Shown: positions 34,255-42,715, numbered from the stretch's first letter. The stretch is DNA of 64,000 bases from Planctomycetota bacterium (GCA_012959785.1 DUCM01000021.1:309025-373024); one strand, 5' to 3'. Numbers and translations are program-made. The notes: generated from the sequence alone by a model not told the origin.

Positions 34255-35624
34255 GTTCCAACAACCGGAAGACCGCGGGCTGCCCGTCGTCGACTTTCCC
34301 CGTGCCTTTCTCTTCGCTCCAAAAACGCATCGACAGCCGTGAGGCCCGGATCGCCATCCTGGGCCTGGGCACCGTGGGCTTGCCTCTAGCGCGGGTCTTT
34401 TGCGACGCGGGTTTTCGTGTCCTGGGCTTCGACACCGATCCCGAGCGCGTGGCCCAGCTGGCAAGGGGCATCAACCCCCTGACCTACCTGAACCACGGTG
34501 TGCTGGAGACCATGCTCGCCGGTGATCGCTTCAGCGTCACCAGAGATGCCGAGCGCCTCTCTCGCGCCGATGTCCTGATCCTGTGCGTGCCCACGCCCCT
34601 AGACGACGATTCTCAGCCTGACCTTTCCCATGTGGAGGCCGCGGCGGAAACCGTTGCGCGCGCTCTCAGAGGAGAACAACTCGTGGTGCTGGAATCCACG
34701 ACTTGGCCAGGGACTTGTCGCCGCCGAGTCTTGCCGCGACTGGAAGCCTCGGGGTTGCAACTGGGGCGCGACTTCTTTTTGGCCTACTCCCCCGAGCGCG
34801 AGGACCCGGGCCGCGAGGACTTCACCACCAGCGACACGCCGCGTCTGGTGGGGGGCCTCGATGAGGCGTCGACCGAACTGGCCAGAAGCCTCTATTCGAC
34901 GGTTATTGACGAAGTACTTGCGGTTTCGTCCTGCGAGGTCGCCGAAGCCGCCAAACTCTTCGAGAACACCTTTCGAGCGGTCAACATCGCGCTGGTCAAC
35001 GAACTCAAGCTGGTGCTTGACAAGCTGGGCGTGGATGTCTGGGAGGTTTGCGAGGCGGCGGCCAGCAAACCGTTTGGCTTCATGCCCTTCACTCCCGGGC
35101 CGGGCATGGGCGGGCACTGCATCCCCGTCGATCCCTACTACCTAGCCTGGTCCGCCCGCGAGGTGGGCGTGGATACGCGCTTTGTCGAGGCGGCGGGAGA
35201 GGTTAATCGGCGCATGGCCGAGTTCGTGGTGGAGCGCACCTTGGCGGCACTCGCAGAAGAGGGCATCGCGGCCGCCGGTGCGCGGGTCCTGGTCCTGGGC
35301 CTGGCCTACAAACGAGATGTGGATTCCCTCTGCGAAGCACCGGCGATTCGCATCCTGGAGCTCTTGCACGAGGCCGGAGTGCTGCCGGCCTATTCCGATC
35401 CCTGGGTAGCCGAAGGTCCCGCCGCCTGCGCCGCCTACCTCGACCAGCCCAACTCCCTGGAGCTGACCTTGGAAACGGTGGCGAGCTTTGATCTCGTGCT
35501 GCTGGTCACCGACCACTCGGCCTTCGACTATGCCCACATCGCCCGCCACGCGCGGCTCGTCGTGGACACGCGCAACGCCTTCGCCAAGCTCCTGACCGGC
35601 GACCCCCGCTATTCAAAGGCCTGA
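34245..35624 (+). CDS. Nucleotide-sugar 6-dehydrogenase (UDP-Glc/GDP-Man DH family)
   Basis: NAD-dependent four-electron oxidation of a UDP-sugar to the uronic acid. IAILGLGTVGLPLARVF is the Rossmann motif, YSPEREDPG and EAAKLFENTFRAVNIALVNEL the middle domain, GPGMGGHCIPVDPYYL contains the catalytic Cys, and VLVLGLAYKRDVDSLCEAPA is the C-terminal UDP-binding domain. Best match by memory is the WbpA/TviB/WecC group acting on UDP-HexNAc. The given start is GTG 34245 inside the end of selA; GTG 34302 is equally possible, since the domain begins near 34350. It is the only sugar-polymer gene here, so the polysaccharide cannot be named. Confidence 0.9.
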   Translation: MPLGSNNRKTAGCPSSTFPVPFSSLQKRIDSREARIAILGLGTVGLPLARVFCDAGFRVLGFDTDPERVAQLARGINPLTYLNHGVLETMLAGDRFSVTRDAERLSRADVLILCVPTPLDDDSQPDLSHVEAAAETVARALRGEQLVVLESTTWPGTCRRRVLPRLEASGLQLGRDFFLAYSPEREDPGREDFTTSDTPRLVGGLDEASTELARSLYSTVIDEVLAVSSCEVAEAAKLFENTFRAVNIALVNELKLVLDKLGVDVWEVCEAAASKPFGFMPFTPGPGMGGHCIPVDPYYLAWSAREVGVDTRFVEAAGEVNRRMAEFVVERTLAALAEEGIAAAGARVLVLGLAYKRDVDSLCEAPAIRILELLHEAGVLPAYSDPWVAEGPAACAAYLDQPNSLELTLETVASFDLVLLVTDHSAFDYAHIARHARLVVDTRNAFAKLLTGDPRYSKA

Positions 35625-35692
35625 GTCCTGCCCCCGGCTTGTGCGCCGCGTCGCTTCTGCGTACAACATTCCGCGCTGGCCTCTTTTTCCAG

Positions 35693-35717
35693 GGGCTCAG
35701 CCTTGTGGGCAGAGCCC
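35693..35717 (+). other. Hairpin upstream of selD
   Basis: GGGCTC-A-GCC / GGC-A-GAGCCC can pair with an internal A-A mismatch and a TTGTG loop, about 30 nt before the selD ATG. There is no T-run, so it is not a typical terminator. Could be a leader structure or chance in GC-rich DNA. Confidence 0.3.
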
Positions 35718-35745
35718 ATTCCTCTCAGACATTGATGCAACCACG

Positions 35746-36813
35746 ATGCAAGACGCCCCCGAAAAGAAGCTGACCGATTACGCCGACTGCGCTGGCTGAG
35801 CTGCCAAGATGCCCCAGGGGCAGCTCGCGCAAGTTTTGCGCGGCGTACTCAAGGAAGCCGATGAGCGCCTGCTCGTGGGCCCGGGAACCATTGACGACGC
35901 CGGCGTGCTGGTCCTGGGCGAGTCCGAGGGCCTCGCTGCGGGCCAGAGCCTGCTCCTGGTGCAGACCGTGGACTACTTTCCGCCGGTGGTAGACGATCCT
36001 TACCTGTACGGCGCCATCGCCGCCGCCAACGCCATGAGTGATGTCTATGCCATGGGCGGGCGGGTCCTCTCGGTCCTCAACCTGGCCGGTTTCCCCAAGG
36101 ACTTCCCCGAGCAGTGGATCTCCGAGATCTTCCGCGGAGGCTTCGACAAGGTGGCCGAGGCTGGCGGCATCGTGGCCGGCGGTCACACCGTGCAAACTCC
36201 CGAGGCCCAGTTTGGTTTTGCGGTCACCGGCCTCGTGGAACGGGCGCAAATGACCTCCAATGCCGGAGCCCAGGAGGGCGACTTGCTGTACCTGACGAAA
36301 CCTCTGGGCATGGGCACCATGACCACCTCGGCCAAGCGCGGCAAGATCTCCTGGGACGAGCTAGAGCCGGCGGCACAACAGATGGCAACCCTCAACGACC
36401 GTGCCGCCGCTGCCATGGGGACGGTGCGGGCCAACGCTTGCACCGACATCACCGGCTTCGGTCTCGCCGGTCACTCCCACAACATCGGCCGTGCCAGCGG
36501 CAAGACCCTGTGCATCGATCTAGCTCGCGTGCCGATCTTTCCCGGCGCCTTCGAACTCGCTGCCGCTGGCGGCATTTCGGGCGCCGCGGGCCGCGGCCGG
36601 GTCAGCCTCGCGGAGGACATCCAAATCAGCGCGAGCGCCGACCCCACCCGCGTCAACCTGGCCTTCGACGCCGAGACTTCCGGCGGGCTTTTGATCGTGG
36701 TGGATCCCGCCGCTGCTTCAGCCCTCGAAGCGGCGCTGATCGACGAGGGTCAAATGGTTGCCGCCGTGGGCGAGGTGTGCGCTTCCAAGGGCGCCACCGT
36801 GGAGTTGCGTTAG
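35746..36813 (+). CDS. selD: Selenophosphate synthase with in-frame UGA (selenocysteine)
   Basis: Makes selenophosphate from selenide and ATP. Conventional calling would start at ATG 35809, but that loses the catalytic site. Reading from ATG 35746 gives MQDAPEKKLTDYADCAG, then TGA at 35797-35799, then AAKMPQGQLAQVL. The family motif here is G-(Cys/Sec)-AAK, so UGA occupies exactly the catalytic Cys/Sec position (residue 18). The following lysine (Lys21) is conserved. Later motifs TIDDAGV, AAANAMSDVYAMGG, GGHT and TDITGFGLAGH confirm SelD. Total 355 codons including Sec. The UGA is followed at once by a hairpin suitable as a bacterial SECIS. selA lies 1.5 kb upstream on the same strand. Confidence 0.93.
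35797..35826 (+). promoter_or_regulatory. Bacterial SECIS-like hairpin at the selD UGA
   Basis: Starting within the UGA, GAGCTGCC (35798-35805) pairs perfectly with GGCAGCTC (35819-35826), an 8-bp stem with a 13-nt loop. Bacterial SECIS elements lie immediately 3' of the UGA within the coding region, as here. The detailed loop bases that SelB would contact cannot be judged by eye. Confidence 0.7.
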
Positions 36814-36836
36814 CCTGAACCCGGACCGCGCCCGAG

Positions 36837-38366
36837 ATGCCCGAATACCCCTCTGGCGCAGGTTTTTTGGCCGATCTGGCCCTGGGCGAGAAGCACCTGC
36901 CAGGGCCGCCTTGGATTTTGGGCCAGCGCGGGTCGCCCTTCGTGGCCCCGGAAAACACCCTGGCAGGCTTTCGCGAGGCCCTCGATGCCGGGCTGGATGG
37001 ATTCTTGTGCAACCTGCGCGCTTCCCTCGATGGCGAGCCCGTGGTCTTGGCCGACGAGCGCCTCGAGCGCACCACCTCTGGCCAGGGAGCCGTGGCCGAC
37101 TGGAGTCTTCCGCAGCTCTTCGGCCTCGATGCTGGGGGTGGGTTTGCCCGACGCTTCGCTGGCGAGAGCGTGCCGCACTTCGATGAAGTTCTCGAACTCG
37201 AACACTCTTCTGGCGGCACGCCGCGGCGTTTGGTGTTCGTCCATGACGCCTCCCTGGTGGAGGAGCTGGCGCGTGGATTTTTCCAGCGCCAGGAGGCTCT
37301 GGCGCCGCGCTACCTCAGTCGGAGCCGGGAGGTGTCTGAAGCCCTGGCCCTGGCCGGGCTGCCGGCGGGGCTAGTGATCGGCGTGGCTAACTTCGACGAC
37401 TTGGCCTGGGCCCGAGACCTGGGCCTCGACTTCGTGGCCAGCGAGGGCTCCGCGGGCTGGCGGACCGAGGCTGGTCGGGCCGAGTGGCCTTGCGAGCGCT
37501 GGGCCCTGGGCCTCGATGGGCCCAAGGAAATCTGCGCGGCGCTGGCGGGCGGGCTGGCCGGATTCTCCACCCGCGAACCGCAGCGCGCCCTGGCCCTGCG
37601 CACCCTCGCGCAATGGGTGTCTGCCGAAAGTGGGACTCCGCCATTGAAGCAGTCGCCCCTGGAAACCTCTGCCTTGGAAGTGTTTGGAGCGGGCGATCCC
37701 GCGGGCGGTCCTGATTGGAGCGGTCGTTGGGATGTGGCCGTCTTGGTGCGCAATCCCCTTGCAGAAGTGGCGCGGGTGGCTTGCCGCGTGCTCGTGCGCC
37801 GCGGCGCCTTTGAGGTGCAGGGCATGCCGCAGACCCTGGAACTCGCTCCGGGCGAGGAGCAGAGGGTGCACCTGCAACTCAGCGGAGGCTCGTGGAGTCC
37901 TGGCGGCGACCCTGTCTTCGCCGCGCTCTTTGATTGGGGCTCAGGCGGTCAGTCCGCGGGGGCGCACGGCCGGCTCCTCTTCGACGTTCCCCTGCGGCGC
38001 CTGCGCAGGACCCATGTCGGCGTCTTGACCCAGCGTCTCGACATGCTGCGCGAGAGTCCCGACGATCCGCCGGCGAGCATGACCGTGCGGCGCCAGGGCC
38101 AGCGTTTGACCGTGGCCGTGGAGAACTCCGGCGGACTCTCCGAAGTGGAGATCCTGGTGCGCCTGGAGGATCGCCACTTCGTGGGCAACAACCGTGTGCA
38201 ACTGAAGCTGCCCGAGGACTTTGATGCCCGCCCCGCCGGCCTCGACTTCTGCTGCGGCTTTCGAGGCCGCAAGCAGGGCGGCGCAGCGTTCGTCCTGCGC
38301 CGTTGGGGCGGCGGCTTGCCGAGAGAGGGCGACCACGGCGTGCCCGGGCGCTTGCAGAGTTCCTGA
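36837..38366 (+). CDS. GDPD-like protein lacking catalytic residues
   Basis: 509 aa. The N-terminal 240 residues follow glycerophosphodiester phosphodiesterase sequence order: LGQRGSPFVAPENTLAGFREAL, SLDGEPVVLADERLERTTSGQG, and PHFDEVLELEH. The usual catalytic and metal residues are all changed: HRG is QRG, the ExD pair aligns with Leu and Asn in FLCNLRAS, and the HD pair is AD. It is therefore probably not a phosphodiesterase. The C-terminal 240 residues form a beta-rich region (WDVAVLVRNPLAEVARVACRVLV, LTVAVENSGGLSEVEILVRL) that may be Ig-like. No signal peptide is evident. It follows selD by 24 nt and may be co-transcribed. Confidence 0.65.
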   Translation: MPEYPSGAGFLADLALGEKHLPGPPWILGQRGSPFVAPENTLAGFREALDAGLDGFLCNLRASLDGEPVVLADERLERTTSGQGAVADWSLPQLFGLDAGGGFARRFAGESVPHFDEVLELEHSSGGTPRRLVFVHDASLVEELARGFFQRQEALAPRYLSRSREVSEALALAGLPAGLVIGVANFDDLAWARDLGLDFVASEGSAGWRTEAGRAEWPCERWALGLDGPKEICAALAGGLAGFSTREPQRALALRTLAQWVSAESGTPPLKQSPLETSALEVFGAGDPAGGPDWSGRWDVAVLVRNPLAEVARVACRVLVRRGAFEVQGMPQTLELAPGEEQRVHLQLSGGSWSPGGDPVFAALFDWGSGGQSAGAHGRLLFDVPLRRLRRTHVGVLTQRLDMLRESPDDPPASMTVRRQGQRLTVAVENSGGLSEVEILVRLEDRHFVGNNRVQLKLPEDFDARPAGLDFCCGFRGRKQGGAAFVLRRWGGGLPREGDHGVPGRLQSS

Positions 38367-38395
38367 CCTGGCCGGGCTCTTGACCAAGGCGCGCG

Positions 38396-39457
38396 TCAAG
38401 GAGTCAAGGCGCCGCAAGCCGCGGAGATGTCGGTGCCCAGGCTGCGCCGCAGGGTGGTGGGAATCCCGCGGGCGCGGCAGCGCCGGGCGAAGGCCAGGGC
38501 GGCGGAGTGTGGCGTGGGCGTGTGGTCCGCGATCCTCCAGATGGGATTGTAGGGGATCAGGTTGAGGTGCGCGGAGAGGCCATCGAGCCATGCGTAGAGG
38601 GCGCGTTCATCCTCGGGGCGGTCGGTGCGGCCTGCCAGGAGCAGGTACTCGATCAAGATCCGACCGCCGGCTAGGCGCGTGACCTCCAGGGCGGCCCGGC
38701 GCAAGTCATCGAGGCTGTGCTCGCGAGCCACGGGAATCAGGGCCGCGCGTTCGTTGGCGACCGCGCTGTGCAGGCTGAGCGCCTGGCGCACTGAGGGAAA
38801 GCGTTGGGCAAGGCGCACCATTTCCTCGGGCAAACCCACGGTGGAGACGCACACCCGTCGAGGCGAAAAACCAAACAGGGTTGCCGTGGTGAGTCGCTCG
38901 AGACAATCGTGCAGCAGGGCTTCTTCGGCCAGCGGTTCGCCCATGCCCATGAAGACCAGGTTGCGCAGGTTGAGGCCTTCGCTGGCGGCGATTTGGCGTC
39001 CGTGGATGACTTGGGCGAGGACTTCGTCCAGGGTCAGCCGGGCGCGCAAGCCGCTCGCACCGCTGGCGCAAAAACTGCACCCGAAGGCGCAACCGGATTG
39101 GATCGAGAGGCACAGGGTCGTGCGCCCCGACCGAGCGCGCAGGAGCACCGACTCGATACGCTCTCCCGCTCTGGTCTGGAAGAGGAGTTTTGTCGCTCCG
39201 TCTCGGGCACTGTCCCTGCGCTTCACGAGAATCAGGGCTCCGGGCGTGAGGCGCGCCACCAGAGGCGCGGGGAGGGGAGTTTTGAGGCTCGTGAGGGCTG
39301 CGCAAAAATCATCGCCGTGCTGCAACACTCGTCGAGTCAACTTGGCGAGATGCTGGGGGTCCGTGCGGTGCTCGCGGGCGAGGGCCGCCAGGGCCGGGGC
39401 GTCATGGAGCGAGATCACCGGCTCGGGGTCGGTCGCTAGGGCGGGGGGGGCCTTCAC
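38396..39457 (-). CDS. rlmN: 23S rRNA (adenine-2503-C2)-methyltransferase, RlmN/Cfr family
   Basis: 353 aa radical-SAM methyltransferase, modifying A2503 of 23S rRNA and possibly tRNA. CAFGCSFCASG is the CxxxCxxC cluster motif. LCLSIQSGC supplies the first of the two accessory Cys, and the C-terminal ISAACG holds the methyl-carrying Cys. NLVFMGMGEPL and LIPYNP are family motifs. The start is GTG 39457. It is shorter and more divergent than housekeeping RlmN, but all catalytic Cys remain. A Cfr-type specificity cannot be excluded by eye. Confidence 0.87.
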   Translation of the reverse strand: MKAPPALATDPEPVISLHDAPALAALAREHRTDPQHLAKLTRRVLQHGDDFCAALTSLKTPLPAPLVARLTPGALILVKRRDSARDGATKLLFQTRAGERIESVLLRARSGRTTLCLSIQSGCAFGCSFCASGASGLRARLTLDEVLAQVIHGRQIAASEGLNLRNLVFMGMGEPLAEEALLHDCLERLTTATLFGFSPRRVCVSTVGLPEEMVRLAQRFPSVRQALSLHSAVANERAALIPVAREHSLDDLRRAALEVTRLAGGRILIEYLLLAGRTDRPEDERALYAWLDGLSAHLNLIPYNPIWRIADHTPTPHSAALAFARRCRARGIPTTLRRSLGTDISAACGALTP

Positions 39458-39591
39458 AGGATCTTCACAACTGTAGAGTCTTCGGCACGCAGCTTCTTCC
39501 AGCTAACAGCTTCGTCCAGCATTGATCTCCGCATACGCCGCGGGAGAGGGCTCAACTCGCGGCTCCCCAAGGCGGCTCGCCCACAGTAAAA

Positions 39592-39619
39592 GGGCCGACA
39601 GCGGGAAGACTGTCGGCCC
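39592..39619 (-). terminator. Rho-independent terminator on the minus strand
   Basis: A perfect 10-bp stem GGGCCGACAG / CTGTCGGCCC with an 8-nt loop. Read on the minus strand it is followed by TTTTAC, the layout of an intrinsic terminator; read on the plus strand there is no T-run. It lies about 130 nt upstream of the rlmN start, so something short must be transcribed from the right of it. Confidence 0.75.
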
Positions 39620-39850
39620 GAGGGAGAGATGAGAATCTTCAGACTTCCCGGGGATGCGCCGCTCGCAATAGCGCTTTCCCACCTGTCGAAACTCACGAGA
39701 TAGCTTAGCCAACTCGTGAGCCAAGCCAAGGCATCCGAACGAAAAATCCAGACCAGGGTGACATTCCCCCGTCGCGGGCGAGGACTTTTTTTTCAGTGAC
39801 CGGAAGGCTTTTGGAGCCCTCCCATCGGGTCCTTTTGGCCCTCGAGCGGT
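39620..39850 (-). other. Possible small RNA or short transcript ending at 39592
   Basis: This 231-nt stretch between the terminator and the hypothetical gene's stop at 39851 has no convincing gene. On the minus strand it contains a second perfect hairpin, CTCACGAG / CTCGTGAG (39692-39720), then about 70 nt and the terminator. A 73-codon frame (39503-39724, TTG start) runs through the terminator, which argues against translation. An A8 tract (39786-39793) lies upstream. The plus-strand T8 has only a weak 4-bp stem before it. Alternatively it is just the 3' end of the upstream gene's transcript. Confidence 0.35.
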
Positions 39851-40813
39851 TCACCCCAGGTCAAACCGGGCCATCACGCCCAGGGGTCTGTATCGGTTGC
39901 GTAAGGGGCGCACCTGCCAGCCCTCCGCCTGGAGGTCCTCCAGGAGTTGTGGCAGTGAATGTGCGGCCTGGGGATGGGCGGCGCACTGCGGGCCCTGGTA
40001 TTCCAGGGTCAGCCGAGCCGTGTTGTCCTCTTCGCGGGTCCACAGCAGGTGCAAGCGGCCTTCGCGGTGGGGTCCCGCGTTTTCCTTCATCAAATCCGCT
40101 GCCCAGCGCGTGACTTGCTCCAGGCCCCGTCGAAGACTCTCGCGCTGAAAACGCACCGCGCAAGCTTCCAACGAGAGGGAGGCGCTGGCCGTGAGTTGGA
40201 GGCCATTCTGGTGTAGCGCGGTCGCGTCGGCTAGCCAGGCCTGAATCTCCGCCCAGGGCTGGCAAGTGGGTTCGAATTCGAGGTCGCTCTCTGCTCGTGC
40301 TCCTGGGTCCACGGCCAGCAGGTCAGTCGGGCTTGAGTCGCCTCCCCTTGGCCTGCGGGGCAGGAGAGCCTCGAAGAGACCGAGCAGGCCGGGTTCCGGT
40401 GACCTGGAGCCGCGCAGGGCCGCCAGCACTTCGAACAGGCCCTCGATGCTGTCGAGCTGATCTTCGCTGCACAGGATCCCGCCCAGGGCCAGGGCCGTGG
40501 CTCCCGATTCTTCGTGCGACACAAACACCAGTCGGCCCAGGGAGAGTTCCCGGGGGAGTTCGCCCGTGGCCACGGCTTCGATCTCGCCCGCCGAGGGCAA
40601 CAGGTCCGCGGGGCCTCGGGCCAGGAGCTCGAACCAGCCGCTCGCCTGCGCTCCCCGGACAGCGGGTGCCCGGCGGTAGAGGGCCACCGCTTGCGCCCAG
40701 CCGCGGGAGGCCACGGCCTCCACGAGGGCAGAATCGCGGCGTTCCCCATTGGGGCAATCGATCCACTCTTCGACGAGGGAAGCGAAGTCACCGCGGGTTG
40801 AGGAATTCTTCAT
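39851..40813 (-). CDS. Hypothetical protein
   Basis: 320 aa from ATG 40813 (MKNSSTRGDFASL). No transmembrane segment or signal. It is acidic and rich in Leu and Ala. The middle has a helical stretch (ESLRRGLEQVTRWAADLMKENAG) followed by strands (GRLHLLWTREEDNTARLTLEYQG), which vaguely recalls the dimerisation/ATPase arrangement of sensor kinases, but no N, G1 or G2 box is present. I do not recognise it. Codon use matches neighbouring genes, so it is likely real. Confidence 0.55.
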   Translation of the reverse strand: MKNSSTRGDFASLVEEWIDCPNGERRDSALVEAVASRGWAQAVALYRRAPAVRGAQASGWFELLARGPADLLPSAGEIEAVATGELPRELSLGRLVFVSHEESGATALALGGILCSEDQLDSIEGLFEVLAALRGSRSPEPGLLGLFEALLPRRPRGGDSSPTDLLAVDPGARAESDLEFEPTCQPWAEIQAWLADATALHQNGLQLTASASLSLEACAVRFQRESLRRGLEQVTRWAADLMKENAGPHREGRLHLLWTREEDNTARLTLEYQGPQCAAHPQAAHSLPQLLEDLQAEGWQVRPLRNRYRPLGVMARFDLG

Positions 40814-40950
40814 GGAGAGCGGGCACAAGCAGGCCAGCCAGTTGTCCTTATCGAATGGGGACTCGGGGCGACCTGAGAGCCCGGCCGGCGCTGAGCCGAG
40901 GGATGTCGTCCTGGTGGCCTGGATTCCCGTTCTTGCGCCTATTTCTCTGG

Positions 40951-40977
40951 TGACCCTCCCCCGTTTCAGTGGACACC
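40951..40977. mobile_element. Possible IS3-family terminal inverted repeat remnant
   Basis: TGACC...CCCCCGTTTCAGTGGACACC resembles the ends of IS3-family elements, which typically start TGA and contain a C-run followed by TGGACACC. No second end and no transposase reading frame were found nearby, so at most this is a scar. Based on remembered end sequences, not on a search. Confidence 0.35.
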
Positions 40978-41109
40978 GGGGTTGTGTTGACCTGGGAGCC
41001 TTCCAGCGACATGCCGTCTAGCGGGGGAGTTGCGCTCATCCCCCTTCCTTCTCTACCAGGACGCAAGGATGACCAGGTTCATGGATTCTTCTATGGAATG
41101 CTGCTCGCC

Positions 41110-41150
41110 GAAGTCATTGAGCTCACATAAAGAAGTCATTGAGCTCACAT
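41110..41150. repeat. Direct repeat, two 19-bp copies with 22-bp period
   Basis: GAAGTCATTGAGCTCACAT occurs at 41110-41128 and again at 41132-41150, separated by AAA. The copies are identical. Lies in a gene-poor stretch. Could be a slippage duplication or a regulator's direct-repeat site. Confidence 0.9.
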
Positions 41151-41560
41151 CAAATGGGGCGGCTGGAGCGATTTGCGTATCAGTTTTCCGAGCGAGCAAC
41201 AGTTCTCTCTCGGAGCCAAGTAGGGCGACCAGGAGAGGGGTGATCCTCGAGCTGAGAGAGGCCAAGGATCAGTGGGGCAACATCCAAGTCGTGTGCTTGG
41301 ACCCAGATGTGTCGACGACCGTTGCCGTGCCCATGGAGGCCTACAGTTATCGCGGCAGCGTTGAAGGACGGCGAGACCCTTTCAGAGAGTGGCTGCCTCG
41401 CGCATCCGAGCCCCAAAGGAAGACTTCAAGCTCGCCTGGCCCTGGGGTACCGGGTCTCTCCGTCCTCCAGGAAGCGCGCCCAGCGTAGGCTTTGACTTGA
41501 GCAGAGTTTCATTGAACGGCGCGGCCGCGAGGAGGGGTCCTTGCCCCATACTGGTGGCCC

Positions 41561-42715
41561 ATGTCCCAGGCAGTCCCGGCTCCCGAGCGCTACTTCGACT
41601 ACAACGGCTCGACGCCCCTTGGCGAGTCCGTGCAGCGGGTCTTCGTCGAGACCCTCGCGCACTACGGCAACGCCGCGGCGCCTCACCCCATGGGCCGCGC
41701 CGCGGCCGCTTTGATCGATGGAGCTCGTGCCCGGATCGCCCGCGCTCTGGGGGTCCTGGATGAGGAGATCGTGTTCACTTCCGGTGGCACCGAATCCAAC
41801 AACCAGGCCCTCGCCGGCAGCGCCGCGCTCTGCCCCCGCGGGCATCTTGTGGTGGGTGCTTCGGAGCACAAGTCGGTCCTCGCAGCCGCGCACGCCCTCG
41901 AACGCGGCGGCCACGAATTGACCCTGGTAGCGCCCCGCGAGTGCGGCGCTATCGCCAGCGAGGACATCGAAGCGGCCCTGCGCGAAGACACCTGTCTCGT
42001 CTCGGTCATGTGGGCCAACAACGAGACCGGCATTTGCCAGCCGGTGGGGGAGCTCGCCGCGCTCTGCCGCCGACGCAAGATCCGTTTCCACTGCGACGGG
42101 GTGGCCGCCTTCGGCAAACTGCCCATCGACCTCTCCCGGGTGGCCTGCGACCTGTTCTCCCTCTCAGGGCACAAGTTCCACGGGCCCAAGGGCACAGGCG
42201 TCCTGTTCGTGCGTTCTGGCACGGCCATCGAACCCCTGCTCCGCGGCTGCGGCCACCAGAAAGGTCTGCGCTCGAGCACGGAAAACACCGCCGCCATCGT
42301 GGCTCTGGCCGAGGCCGCCGAGTTGGCCGCGGAGGCCGCCCGCACTCCCGGGGACTCTCCAGCGGCGCTGACCCAGGACCTCTTCGAGAGCCTGCGCGGC
42401 GCCCTGCCCAACATCGAGCGCAATGGCAAAGGGGCTTGCCTCCCGAACACTTTGAATGTCCATTTCCCTGGCGCACCCGCGCACAGGTTGCAGGCCTTAC
42501 TCGCCGAGGGCGGTTTCTCCGTGGCCGCTGGCGCCTCGGCGGCCTCTGGCTCCGCCAGCCATGTCCTGCTCTCCATGGGCCACTCGGCCGAGCGCGCCTC
42601 CCAGTCCCTGCGTTTCAGTCTCGGCTCGGCCAACACGGCCGAGTCGGTGGCGGGCCTCGTGCAAGCCCTTGTCCATGCCGTCCATTCTTGTCGCACCGCT
42701 CCCAGCCAACCTTGA
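41561..42715 (+). CDS. Cysteine desulfurase/selenocysteine lyase-like enzyme without the catalytic Cys
   Basis: 384 aa class V aminotransferase-fold PLP enzyme. FDYNGSTPL, TSGGTESNN, ASEHKSV (His103), WANNETG, HCDGVAAFG (Asp179) and SLSGHKFHGPKG (PLP Lys205) match NifS/IscS. The active-site loop, normally GSAC(S/T)S, reads GASAASGS (residues 324-331), so the persulfide-forming Cys is Ala327. The usual DxxQ Gln is also Ala182. Cysteine desulfuration should be poor or absent; selenocysteine beta-lyase activity does not strictly need that Cys in relatives such as CsdB/SufS. Given selA and Sec-containing selD 5-9 kb away, a selenium-delivery role is plausible but inferred. No iscU or sufE-like partner is adjacent. 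Confidence 0.85.
   Translation: MSQAVPAPERYFDYNGSTPLGESVQRVFVETLAHYGNAAAPHPMGRAAAALIDGARARIARALGVLDEEIVFTSGGTESNNQALAGSAALCPRGHLVVGASEHKSVLAAAHALERGGHELTLVAPRECGAIASEDIEAALREDTCLVSVMWANNETGICQPVGELAALCRRRKIRFHCDGVAAFGKLPIDLSRVACDLFSLSGHKFHGPKGTGVLFVRSGTAIEPLLRGCGHQKGLRSSTENTAAIVALAEAAELAAEAARTPGDSPAALTQDLFESLRGALPNIERNGKGACLPNTLNVHFPGAPAHRLQALLAEGGFSVAAGASAASGSASHVLLSMGHSAERASQSLRFSLGSANTAESVAGLVQALVHAVHSCRTAPSQP

Larger units (their letters stand above)
40814..41560. other. 747-bp region without a confident gene; mobile-element scar and duplication
   Basis: Composition is more mixed than in flanking genes. It holds an IS3-type terminal-repeat-like sequence (40951-40977) and a 19-bp perfect direct repeat (41110-41150). 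A 152-codon plus-strand frame (41030-41488) crosses both parts; it has no recognised motif and I do not call it a gene. It probably represents decayed DNA between two intact genes. Confidence 0.5.

Noticed and set aside
35625..35745. tRNA-Sec (selC) in the gap before selD
   Set aside because: No acceptor stem, long variable arm or T-loop could be found; only a mismatched hairpin is present.
35809..36813. selD starting at ATG 35809
   Set aside because: Would lose the catalytic Sec/Cys motif; the upstream frame continues through UGA with conserved sequence.
41030..41488. 152-codon plus-strand ORF
   Set aside because: Crosses a mobile-element-like scar and a direct repeat, has no recognisable motif and no ribosome site.
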